Assembly (NCBI GenBank): GCA_007122045.1
Contig: SKJM01000344.1
Coordinates: forward strand, 1-7,050
From: Planctomycetales bacterium
GTDB lineage: Bacteria; Planctomycetota; Planctomycetia; Pirellulales; Thermoguttaceae
DNA: 7,050 nucleotides
Direction: 5' to 3'
The position numbers and the translations under genes are program-made. Under the pieces are notes generated by a model. It saw only the letters and a list, made by a program, of their open reading frames with translations, searched no databases and was not told where the DNA came from. Shown one piece after another: positions 1-6,574 of the stretch (position 1 is its first letter; each line of letters begins with the position of its first letter).

Positions 1-1262
1 TAACCGGTGTTCCTCAAGAACATGCACCCGCCTGTGAAGAGGGCAACTCCGAGAAGGCCCCACCCCCAATAGCGGATCCCCATGAACGTACCCAAAAGGA
101 CCACCGCGGCCATGACGATCTGGCTGTACACCGTGGGCCGAATATGGCCGCCACCCAAGGCCAGGTAGTAATTGGCGGCTTGAACTTGTGAAACGGCGGC
201 ACCCGTCGACATGACGGCGACGACCGCCCAGTATTCCGCCAGATCGGGCCCGAGCCACGCGCCCAAGATCTCCCGTCCGAAAGCCAAAAAGGGCAGCGCC
301 ATCCCGAATCCCAGAAAAGCCGAGAAACGCCCCACATTGGTGGCCCATGGGCCCAACGATTGCCCCCCGTTGCGCTCCCGGTCGCGGCTGGCAAAAGGGA
401 CCAGCGGACGGGCCGTTTGGCCCAGAAAGCCGGTCATTGCGCTCGACACCAGCAAGGCCGGCGCGAACGAGGTAACCATGCCCTGACCCAGAATCCTCCC
501 GATCATCAGCACGGGGGCCTGATACACGATCGTTTGCGAAACCGTATTGGCGAGGTTGAACATGCTGAAACCGAAAATGGATCGCATGGTGGATTGCGTG
601 ATGTGGCGGATCGCAGGGAGTGCGACCGTACCAACCTTATTGATCGCCAACGTATAGTAGGCGCAATATGCGAATACGTCCGCAAGCAAATACGCCAAAC
701 CAATGAAACCAACCGAAGGGTGGATGCACTCGAAGAACGCTGCGACCCCGGCCAGCCGGAGCACGCTCGCCGCAATATCGATCAGATTCGCCAGATCATA
801 ATGATTGGTCCCGTACGCTATACCCTTGGGAATGATCAAGGTCAGGTTCAGAAAAAGGGAAGCCGCTTTGCACATCAGCAGGAATACCGTCGCTCGCGCC
901 GCTTCGGGCGGAACGTTGAAAAAGCGGATGAAGAACGGAATCAGCGCCAGGCAGAGAAACGCCGCAAGCAAACCGAGGCCGCCCAGCAGGGCTTGGGCCG
1001 TGCTGCTCGTTCTCGCGATCTCCTCCCGGGACCCGCGGGCGACGGCTTTGGCGAAATACCGCACAAGCGTCGGCCCCATTCCCAATTGCAGAAGCATGAA
1101 GAAAACCACCGACGAACCCGCCAACTGGTAGACACCGTATTGCTCGGCGCCCAGCCGGGAGATGACATAGGGCATCATCAGGAAGCCGGTGGCGGTAAAG
1201 GCAAGATGCGCAACCCATCCGCTTGCGGAGTTCAGTGCAAACTGCCTTCTTGGGCTTCTCAT
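1..1262 (-). CDS. Polysaccharide flippase, Wzx/MATE-like (3' end outside window)
   Basis: An inner-membrane exporter that probably flips lipid-linked oligosaccharides or another surface-polymer precursor across the membrane. The minus strand is open from ATG at 1262 to the window edge, giving 420 codons without a stop. An in-frame TAG 21 bases upstream leaves no earlier start. The protein is mostly hydrophobic segments separated by short basic loops, with likely membrane spans near residues 15-35, 45-65, 90-113, 125-147, 160-180, 185-207, 228-255, 262-285, 312-330, 343-362 and 380-397. The early stretch SRLGAEQYGVYQL (35-47) matches the RLGxxxYGxY signature near the N-terminus of polysaccharide biosynthesis/flippase proteins. 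Family members run about 430-500 residues, so only the last part is missing. No strong ribosome site precedes the start. The neighbouring epimerase pair is divergent. The exact substrate cannot be told. Confidence 0.88.
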   Translation of the reverse strand, partial: MRSPRRQFALNSASGWVAHLAFTATGFLMMPYVISRLGAEQYGVYQLAGSSVVFFMLLQLGMGPTLVRYFAKAVARGSREEIARTSSTAQALLGGLGLLAAFLCLALIPFFIRFFNVPPEAARATVFLLMCKAASLFLNLTLIIPKGIAYGTNHYDLANLIDIAASVLRLAGVAAFFECIHPSVGFIGLAYLLADVFAYCAYYTLAINKVGTVALPAIRHITQSTMRSIFGFSMFNLANTVSQTIVYQAPVLMIGRILGQGMVTSFAPALLVSSAMTGFLGQTARPLVPFASRDRERNGGQSLGPWATNVGRFSAFLGFGMALPFLAFGREILGAWLGPDLAEYWAVVAVMSTGAAVSQVQAANYYLALGGGHIRPTVYSQIVMAAVVLLGTFMGIRYWGWGLLGVALFTGGCMFLRNTG

Positions 1263-1452
1263 CGTGCAATTGTCTGCGGCCTATTCATGGAAAGGGAGTC
1301 CATCGCCCCTCGCGCCAACGGTCATGGCGCGGCGCTCGTCGGGGAATCACCACCGGCTTGGGGAAGCGTTTTACCGAAAGCCGTCTCGCCAAGTCAAGAG
1401 CAATTGCGCCCCCCAAACGAGCGGCCCGCGCGCCGGCACGGGGCCAAACTGC

Positions 1453-1480
1453 TTGCACCGATAACCATTTGCGGTATCGT
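1453..1480 (+). promoter_or_regulatory. Possible sigma-70-like promoter for the epimerase operon
   Basis: TTGCAC at 1453-1458 and TATCGT at 1475-1480 are separated by 16 bases, matching the TTGACA/TATAAT consensus at 3 and 4 of 6 positions. It would start transcription about 45 bases before the ATG at 1532. This is pattern matching only, and planctomycete promoters are poorly conserved. The rest of the 269-base divergent gap shows no gene. Confidence 0.25.
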
Positions 1481-1531
1481 AGTGGCTGGTGTCGCCGAAT
1501 ATGCTCAACCCGTGCCGAAGGAGACGTTGCG

Positions 1532-2326
1532 ATGAAACGTCGTACTTTCTTGCAGCAAGCCGGTGTGCTTTTGACCGGCGCAGCGGCGGCGGCTGCCGGG
1601 GGGGAGAGCCGCCCCATGGATGGAGACAATAGCCCTAATGAGCGGCGGCCGACCGTCCTGCTCACCTCGCCGGATAGCTCGTTGGGGGCGGCGCTGGCCG
1701 TCGCCCTGGCCGAATGGTACGAAGTCCGCCCGGCCGGCGAACCGCTGTTCCGCGATGAAGACGGGACGCTCGAGGGCATCCTTAAGGGGGTGAGCGCCGT
1801 CGTTCACGTGGCGCGGTCCGACGTGGCCGGAACCGGCTCGGAGGTGCTCGACCGGCGCGGGCGGGAGATGTACGACCTGCTGACCGTTGCCGCCGCCGAG
1901 GGGGTCGAGTTGGTCGTGTACCTCAGTTCGCTACGCATGATGACGGGGTACGACCCCGCTTTCCAGGTGGCCGAAGACTGGCGCCCCGTGCCCACCAGCG
2001 ATGCCGGCCAGCTTTCGCACTACCTGGCTGAGTGCACCTGCCGCGAGTTCGCCCGGGAAAGGCGGCTTCGGGCGGTGGTGCTGCGACTGGGCGAGGTGGT
2101 GCGGGGTGAAGCCGGGGGGCTCGGCCCCGCTGAGGTCCCTTGGGTGCATCAGGACGATGCCGTGCAGGCGGTCCGCCTGGCGCTGAAGGCCCACTTCAGC
2201 GGGGGGGCGGAGTTGCGGGCGTGGAACGTTTTTCACGTGGCGGCCGACGTGCGGGGCGGCCGTTTCCCGGTCACTCGGGCCAAGCGGGCGCTGGGTTACC
2301 GACCGCGGTTCAATCCCTCGGCCTGA
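1532..2326 (+). CDS. Tat-exported NAD-dependent epimerase/dehydratase-like protein, degenerate active site
   Basis: A 264-residue protein related to extended short-chain dehydrogenases (NAD-dependent epimerase/dehydratase family). ATG 1532 is chosen because AAGGAG (1518-1523) sits 8 bases upstream and because it opens a clear twin-arginine signal: MKRRTFLQQ, then a hydrophobic Ala-rich stretch to about residue 24. A Rossmann-like fold follows from residue 41. The usual TGxxGxxG loop reads TSPDSSLG (45-52), so two of three glycines are serine. The catalytic YxxxK reads YLAEC (164-168), so the lysine is gone. The strand VVYLSSLRMMTG (128-139) and the C-terminal DDAVQAVRLAL (208-218) keep the family order. 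The next gene starts 13 bases downstream and is a paralogue. Seen: signal and motif losses. Inferred: exported, probably not a normal nucleotide-sugar epimerase; it may bind a ligand or act as a partner. Confidence 0.85.
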   Translation: MKRRTFLQQAGVLLTGAAAAAAGGESRPMDGDNSPNERRPTVLLTSPDSSLGAALAVALAEWYEVRPAGEPLFRDEDGTLEGILKGVSAVVHVARSDVAGTGSEVLDRRGREMYDLLTVAAAEGVELVVYLSSLRMMTGYDPAFQVAEDWRPVPTSDAGQLSHYLAECTCREFARERRLRAVVLRLGEVVRGEAGGLGPAEVPWVHQDDAVQAVRLALKAHFSGGAELRAWNVFHVAADVRGGRFPVTRAKRALGYRPRFNPSA

Positions 2327-2339
2327 CGGAGGATATGCT

Positions 2340-3098
2340 ATGGACATTCTGCTGATCGGCGCTACCGGGTTTTTCGGTCCCCACGTGGTGAAGGAATTGG
2401 CGCCGCACCATCGGCTGCGGATCACCGACGTGCGGCCCGCCCCGCCCGAAATGCGCGAGCAGTTCCCCGACCACCAGTACTTCGACCTCGACGTGACCTC
2501 GCAGGAGCAGGTCATGGAGGGGGCCGACGGGGTGGACGCCATCGTGAACCTGTCGGTTGTGCGCCACCACCCGGTGCTGGCATTCCAGGTGAACGCGCTG
2601 GGCTGCTATCACATCATGAAGGCGGCGGTCGAGCACGGCATCCGCCGTATGGTGAACACGGGCCCTCATTTTACGGTAGCCGGCCCGAGCTACGAGCACT
2701 TCGATTTCCGCATTAATCCCGACGTGCCGCCGCAGCCGGGCACGGGGCTGTACCCGATCACCAAGTCGCTCGGGCACGAGGTGTGCCGGGTGTTCACGGA
2801 ACACCACGACGTGTACGTGCAGGACCTGCTGCTGTACAGCCTGCGCGAGGAGGACGAGTTGACGGCCGGCGCCGGCGGGGTTCCCTTCGTGGTCACCTGG
2901 GCCGACGCGGCGCAGGCGGTGCGGCTGGCCCTGGAGATCGACCTCGCCCGGCTGCCGTCGAAGTGCGAGGTGTTCTTCATTTTCGGTGACATCCCGCAGC
3001 AGAGGTTTCTCAACGACAAGGCGAAGCGGATTCTGGGGTTCCAGCCCGAGGGCGACGTGGCCGTTCTGTGGAAGCGGCCGGGCGCGGCGGAGGGGTGA
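2340..3098 (+). CDS. NAD-dependent epimerase/dehydratase (extended SDR)
   Basis: A 252-residue cytoplasmic protein of the NAD-dependent epimerase/dehydratase family, which usually acts on nucleotide sugars; the substrate cannot be told. The start is fixed by GGAGG at 2328-2332, 7 bases before ATG 2340. Residues 3-16 form the first Rossmann strand and loop with intact GATGFFG (G7, G10, G13). D30 ends the second strand, as in NAD-preferring enzymes. The catalytic YxxxK is intact at Y138-K142, with NTGPH (106-110) where the catalytic Ser/Thr region lies. The C-terminal part (VPFV to KAKRILGFQPE, 181-237) aligns by order with the upstream gene, so the two are tandem paralogues in one operon. At 252 residues it is shorter than classic 300-340-residue epimerases, mainly in the C-terminal substrate domain. 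No signal peptide is seen. Confidence 0.9.
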   Translation: MDILLIGATGFFGPHVVKELAPHHRLRITDVRPAPPEMREQFPDHQYFDLDVTSQEQVMEGADGVDAIVNLSVVRHHPVLAFQVNALGCYHIMKAAVEHGIRRMVNTGPHFTVAGPSYEHFDFRINPDVPPQPGTGLYPITKSLGHEVCRVFTEHHDVYVQDLLLYSLREEDELTAGAGGVPFVVTWADAAQAVRLALEIDLARLPSKCEVFFIFGDIPQQRFLNDKAKRILGFQPEGDVAVLWKRPGAAEG

Positions 3099-3140
3099 CT
3101 GGGCCGTTTCGGCGCGGGGCCCGGGGCCGGCGGCGGCAGT

Positions 3141-3239
3141 AAAACCATGGGTTTTCGCGTAGCCGAGCCGCTCCGAGGCTTGCGGTTCAGCGTCTCGGAG
3201 AAACGCTGCCACGGCCCGCCGCGAAGAAACGCGGGCGGG
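3141..3239. repeat. Cluster of three palindromes, REP-like intergenic element
   Basis: Three inverted repeats lie within 99 bases of non-coding DNA. AAAACC/GGTTTT (3141-3146 and 3150-3155) has a 3-base loop. CTCCGAG/CTCGGAG (3171-3177 and 3194-3200) has a 16-base interior that can pair further (GCT with AGC). CCCGCCGCG/CGCGGGCGGG (3215-3223 and 3230-3239) has one bulged G and a 6-base loop. No U-run follows directly, so simple intrinsic termination is not clear. The element may still end the epimerase transcript, or be a dispersed REP-type repeat. Copy number cannot be judged from this window. Confidence 0.45.
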
Positions 3240-3312
3240 TCGCTCGATTTTCGCATCAACGTTTTCGGCCCGCCGCGCATATAGCTTCTTGGAGGCCGCC
3301 GGAGACGGGACC

Positions 3313-3798
3313 ATGAATGCCGAGCACGAATCGGACGAGCAATTGATGGCCGACGTGGCCTGGGGAAACCGGGAGCCGCTTGGCCGGCTCGTCCGGCGGT
3401 ACGGCAGCCCGCTGCTGACGTTCATCCAGCGGATGATCGGCGACCGGCACCGCAGCGAGGAACTGTTCCGGGACGTCTTTCTTGCCGTGTGGGATAAACG
3501 GCACAGCTACCGCTACTCCAAGCCGTTCCGCGCGTGGCTGTTCCCCAAGCCCGTCGCCGACGCGATCCGCCGTACCGTCGACGTCGAGCCGGAGGGACGC
3601 CCCGTGGAGCAGGTGTTCAGCGGCACGCTGCGCCGGCCGGCCGAGATCGGCCTCCGGCTCCCGCCGGAAGCGGTCGAGCAGCGCGCCCGCCTGACCCTGC
3701 GAATCTACCCGTCGAGCTTCAGCCAGTTGCTCGAGGGCCTGGAGGCCATCTTCCGGCGGCCGTACGGCTGCTTCGAGCAGACCAGCTCGACCACCTAA
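3313..3798 (+). CDS. Chimeric broken gene, 5' part: ECF sigma region 2 joined to alpha-2-macroglobulin thioester segment
   Basis: ATG 3313 has GGAG (3301-3304) 8 bases upstream, and the frame stays open for 161 residues to TAA 3796-3798. Residues 8-77 are an ECF sigma-70 region 2: the DEQLMADVAWGNREPLGRLVRRY helix, a GDRHRSEELFRDVFLAVW core-binding stretch (43-60) and PFRAWLF (71-77). Region 4, needed to contact the -35 element, is absent. From about residue 82 the protein becomes alpha-2-macroglobulin: VEPEGRPVEQVF, then IYPSSFSQLLEGLEAIF and the thioester motif PYGCFEQ (150-156), where C153 and Q156 would form the internal thioester. The same frame continues past the stop with more alpha-2-macroglobulin sequence, so the TAA is a nonsense change. 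An ECF factor is normally about 170-200 residues and an alpha-2-macroglobulin far over 1000. The product is probably non-functional, although its translation start is intact. Confidence 0.85.
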   Translation: MNAEHESDEQLMADVAWGNREPLGRLVRRYGSPLLTFIQRMIGDRHRSEELFRDVFLAVWDKRHSYRYSKPFRAWLFPKPVADAIRRTVDVEPEGRPVEQVFSGTLRRPAEIGLRLPPEAVEQRARLTLRIYPSSFSQLLEGLEAIFRRPYGCFEQTSSTT

Positions 3799-4968
3799 CC
3801 CAATGTGCTGGCCCTGGATTACCTGCAACGGCCCGGCAAAGACGAGGCCGCCCTGGCTGCGAGCGCGTACATTGCCTGGGCCGTCTTTCGCGACGGCCGC
3901 GGCGCAGCCGACGCCGGGCCCACGCTCGAATACCTGCTCGGCCACGAACCGGCGACGATCGAATCGCCGTACGTGGCGGCCCTGGTCGCCAACGCGCTCC
4001 CCGGGCTCGAGGCCGGCGGGAACGCCTCCCGCCCCTATCTCGAACGGCTCGAACAGGCGAAACGGCAATCGCCCGACGGCTCCCTCGTCTGGTGGGAGCA
4101 GCCGAGCGGCGCGCGGACGGTCTTCCATGGCTCCGGCCGTAGCGGCGACGTCGAGGCCACCGCGCTGGCCACGCTGGCGATGCTCGAGGTGGGCGGGTAC
4201 GACGCGACCGTGCAGGGTGCGCTGAACTGGCTGATCGAGCAGAAAGACGCACGCGGCACCTGGCACTCGACCCAGGCCACCGTGCTCGCCCTGAAGGCCC
4301 TCCCGGCCGGCACGGAAACGGTATTCAGCGGCGATCGGGTCCGGGAAATCGAGGTCGCCGCCGCGGGAAAGATCGTGCACCGGCTGAGCATCCCGGCCGA
4401 CGAGGGCGACGTCGTCCGGGAGGTCGACCTCACGCCCCTTCTAACCGACAACGACGCGCTGCGGCTGACGCTCACCGAACGAAGCGGCACGGCCTCGGGC
4501 TACCAGGTCGTGCTGAGCTACCGCGTACGCGACGAGCGGCCCCGAAAGGTCCAAGACGAGCCGCTGGCGATCGTCCTCGACTACGACCGCACCGACTTGG
4601 CGGTCGGTGAAACGGTCGCCGCGGTGGCCACTTTGACCAACCGCCGGCCGGCGGCGGCTCCGATGGTGATTGTCGAGTTGCCCATCCCGCCCGGCTTCGC
4701 CGTCGAGACGGCCGACCTCGACGAGCTGGTTTCGGGGGACGACATCGCCCGATTCGAAGTCAGCCCGCGCAGCGCGATTCTCTACCTGCGCGAACTGCCC
4801 CCGCGGCGGTCGCTGGTCCTGCGGTATCGGCTCCGGGCGACGATGCCGGTGAAGGCCACGGCCGCTCCGGCCCGGGCGTACGAGTACTACGACCCCGACA
4901 CCGTGGCGATGACCGGCCCGGGCGCTTTTGTCGTGGCGGAGCCTCTTGGGGCGAGCGCCGGGAACTGA
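3799..4968 (+). pseudogene. Alpha-2-macroglobulin C-terminal remnant (thioester domain and receptor-binding-like domain)
   Basis: It continues the frame of the chimeric gene after the TAA: PNVLALDYLQ follows the pre-stop TSSTT exactly as in intact alpha-2-macroglobulins, so TAC/TAT (Tyr) to TAA is the simplest explanation. The 389 codons are free of frameshifts. Recognisable parts are helices of the alpha/alpha thioester domain (ASAYIAWAVF, PYVAALVANALPGL, ALATLAMLEVGGY, TWHSTQATVLALKAL), then beta-rich terminal domains (TERSGTASGYQVVLSYRV; YDRTDLAVGETV; LRYRLRATMPVKATAAPARAYEYYDPD), running to a normal C-terminus. The stretch between VLALDYLQ and AYIAWAVF is only about 12 residues, far shorter than I expect for this family, suggesting an internal in-frame deletion. 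GTG 3805 could in principle restart translation, but no ribosome site precedes it and there is no secretion signal. Intact homologues are secreted or periplasmic protease-trapping proteins. Codons remain GC-rich, as if inactivation is recent. Confidence 0.82.
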
Positions 4969-4979
4969 TCGATCCCGGC
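4957..4979. terminator. Hairpin over the stop codon at a convergent junction, possible terminator
   Basis: GCCGGGA (4957-4963) and TCCCGGC (4973-4979) are perfect inverted copies around a 9-base loop that contains the TGA of the alpha-2-macroglobulin remnant. It lies where plus- and minus-strand genes converge. No U-run follows on either strand, so this is a weak call. The remaining bases to 5126 show no other gene or clear signal. Confidence 0.3.
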
Positions 4980-5126
4980 ACACAACTGACGTTCTTGTCC
5001 TGTAAGCCTGGATATTCACTTAGGGTGACGAGGTAGCGTGAGTTCTTTGGCGGGCGACACGGCGCACAAGGCCTGTCGTAGGCGGGAACGATCCCACGGC
5101 GTCGGCGGCCATATGCCGTCGGCCGT

Positions 5127-5585
5127 TCACGCCACAATTCCGCGCATTTCCTGAATGGACAACTTCTCCAGCCAACGGGCGCCGACGGCGTAGCACCGTG
5201 ATCCCAGGCGGCGGCACCATACCACCTCGGCCAATCGCGTGATCTTGCCGGGCAGCATGAACCGCGTCCACTCGCCCGGAAAGAGTTGTTCGAAGTGCAG
5301 AAAGCCCAGCCCACCGCGCGATACGTTCAACGTATACACCGGCCAAACCACGGGCGGGCGGGTCAGTGCCGGCAGGGTTGGCAGGGTCGGCAGGCACTGA
5401 AGCAACGCCTTTTCGTTATGCCCGCGAAGGTGGTAGCGAGGATACCGGCGCGCCTCGTGGTAATCGGTCGGCGCCATACCCCGCTTCGGAAAGTCTGCCA
5501 ACAGCCATTCCGGCAGGACTACCGGGCAGGGTACCGCGGCCATTCTCGCCCCTAGCGCTTCCTCGTAACGACTGACTTCCAGCAT
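5127..5585 (-). CDS. PilZ domain c-di-GMP-binding protein
   Basis: A 152-residue PilZ protein, expected to bind cyclic di-GMP and pass the signal to a partner; the output is unknown. The RxxxR motif is at R46-R50 (RRYPR) and the [D/N]xSxxG motif at N87-G92 (NVSRGG), followed by beta-barrel strands ending in YAVGARW (132-138). About 45 residues precede the domain and match nothing I recognise. Between the two motifs lies LPTLPTLPALT (65-75), encoded by three 9-base tandem units. ATG 5585 is chosen because GAGG lies 10 bases upstream; the ATG at 5590 is a methionine codon of the upstream gene's own frame. The gene overlaps the end of the HD-GYP gene by 34 bases in another frame, so the two are probably translationally coupled. 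Confidence 0.88.
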   Translation of the reverse strand: MLEVSRYEEALGARMAAVPCPVVLPEWLLADFPKRGMAPTDYHEARRYPRYHLRGHNEKALLQCLPTLPTLPALTRPPVVWPVYTLNVSRGGLGFLHFEQLFPGEWTRFMLPGKITRLAEVVWCRRLGSRCYAVGARWLEKLSIQEMRGIVA

Positions 5586-6574
5586 TGCATTAGTTCCTCG
5601 TCGAAGCGTTTCCCCGTTTCACAGTCGAGTTGCGCCAGGATAGTCTTCTCGTCGAGGGGCGCCTGGTTCGAACGATGGCGTCTGAACCCGTCGAACCCAT
5701 TGACGATCGCGCAGATCCGCGCCCAGGGATGGATTTCTCTTCCCGCGAGCCCGACCGGATATCCATTGCCGTCGTGCCGTTCGTGATGCTGATAGACCAT
5801 CATCAGCGCATCCCACGGAAAGTCGGTCCGCCGGCACAGCGCTTGGAAGCCACGCGTCGGGTGCTCCCGGATCGCGTCGCGATTGGCCCGCCCGCCGGGG
5901 CTGCGCTCCTGGGGGGGCTTGTTCTGAACTAGCCGCTTGCCGAAGTCGTGCAGCAGCGCTCCCTGGGCGATGGCCGCCAGTTCCCGCCGTCCGCCAGTCT
6001 CCACCTCAATCGCCAGCAGCAGTGAGCACGTGGCGACGTTCGTCGCGTGCGTGAAGCAGGAGGCGTCGTTCGCCATCGCGCTGGAAAGGTCACTGAACCG
6101 GACTCCGGCGTCTCGAACGATGGCCGCCAATCCGGTCGCGAAGTCGCGGCACGCGGGCACAATGCGTTCGACACTGCCGTGGCGGAACGCTTCGTGCAAG
6201 GGTCGCTTCATCGCGTCGCGAAGCAGGGCGAACCGTGCCGCGGGCACCCGGCTTTCGTCCCGGACAATCTTTTCGATAAACCATTCGCGCAGTCGTCCCG
6301 CCTCGTCGGCTGCCACGTAGACCGCCTCGACGCCCCGCATTAGCAACTGGTCGATGTCCTTGCTCCAGAGCGCCCGGTCCTTCGCCAGAAGCAGGGTTGC
6401 CTGTCCATCCTCGGTCCGCCTATACATGTCCACCGGCAGATGTTCCCCGGCGGGGAGGGTACGAACCGCCACTGGGACCAGCGACCGCGTGTCAGTGGGC
6501 TCGCAGGCAACGGTCATTTGCAGCAGTTTCCGAAGCTTCGTGAATTTCCCGGCGCGGCCATTCACCACCGGCAT
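5552..6574 (-). CDS. HD-GYP domain protein, probable c-di-GMP phosphodiesterase
   Basis: A 340-residue protein from ATG 6574; TTG 6631 would add 19 residues of unlikely composition, and ATG 6517 is a third option. Neither start has a strong ribosome site. Residues about 30-105 form an N-terminal domain of the kind often found in front of HD-GYP (LPVDMYRR to VEAVYVAAD). The HD-GYP domain spans about 165-330: H176 (FTHATNVA), H209-D210 with G212-K213 (LLHDFGK), H238 (EHPTRG), and HHERHDGNGYP (263-273), the signature loop. The family hydrolyses c-di-GMP using two or three metals. The AVADxFDAL motif reads AIVNGFDGF, so the expected metal-binding Asp is N292, and the position four residues before H176 is Ser. 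Activity may therefore be altered. No signal peptide, membrane span or receiver domain is seen. It sits upstream of and overlaps the PilZ gene. Confidence 0.9.
   Translation of the reverse strand: MPVVNGRAGKFTKLRKLLQMTVACEPTDTRSLVPVAVRTLPAGEHLPVDMYRRTEDGQATLLLAKDRALWSKDIDQLLMRGVEAVYVAADEAGRLREWFIEKIVRDESRVPAARFALLRDAMKRPLHEAFRHGSVERIVPACRDFATGLAAIVRDAGVRFSDLSSAMANDASCFTHATNVATCSLLLAIEVETGGRRELAAIAQGALLHDFGKRLVQNKPPQERSPGGRANRDAIREHPTRGFQALCRRTDFPWDALMMVYQHHERHDGNGYPVGLAGREIHPWARICAIVNGFDGFRRHRSNQAPLDEKTILAQLDCETGKRFDEELMQCWKSVVTRKR

Noticed and set aside
796..1269. Minus-strand frame starting near the flippase start
   Set aside because: It is another frame of the flippase region with a non-protein-like composition. 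The flippase frame from 1262 stays open to the edge and has proper membrane segments.
1287..1303. Small inverted repeat ATGGA/TCCAT upstream of the flippase
   Set aside because: A five-base stem is expected by chance, and nothing ties it to a promoter.
360..1535. Long plus-strand frame (about 390 codons) opposite the flippase
   Set aside because: Its composition is rich in Arg, Gln and His with no domain, and it lies antisense to a clear, uninterrupted membrane-protein frame. It is a GC-driven shadow.
2310..3425. Long minus-strand frame opposite the epimerase gene
   Set aside because: Low-complexity Arg/His/Val composition, antisense to a gene with intact catalytic motifs.
3256..4380. Long minus-strand frame opposite the chimeric gene
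   Set aside because: Although it has no stop where the plus strand does, its sequence matches no family. The plus strand matches sigma and alpha-2-macroglobulin over its whole length.
3805..4968. Independent gene from GTG 3805
   Set aside because: No ribosome site, no signal peptide for a secreted family, and it begins in the middle of the thioester domain. It is better read as the downstream part of a broken gene.
4980..5060. Possible insertion-sequence end in the convergent gap
   Set aside because: No inverted repeat pair, target duplication or transposase fragment could be found in the window.
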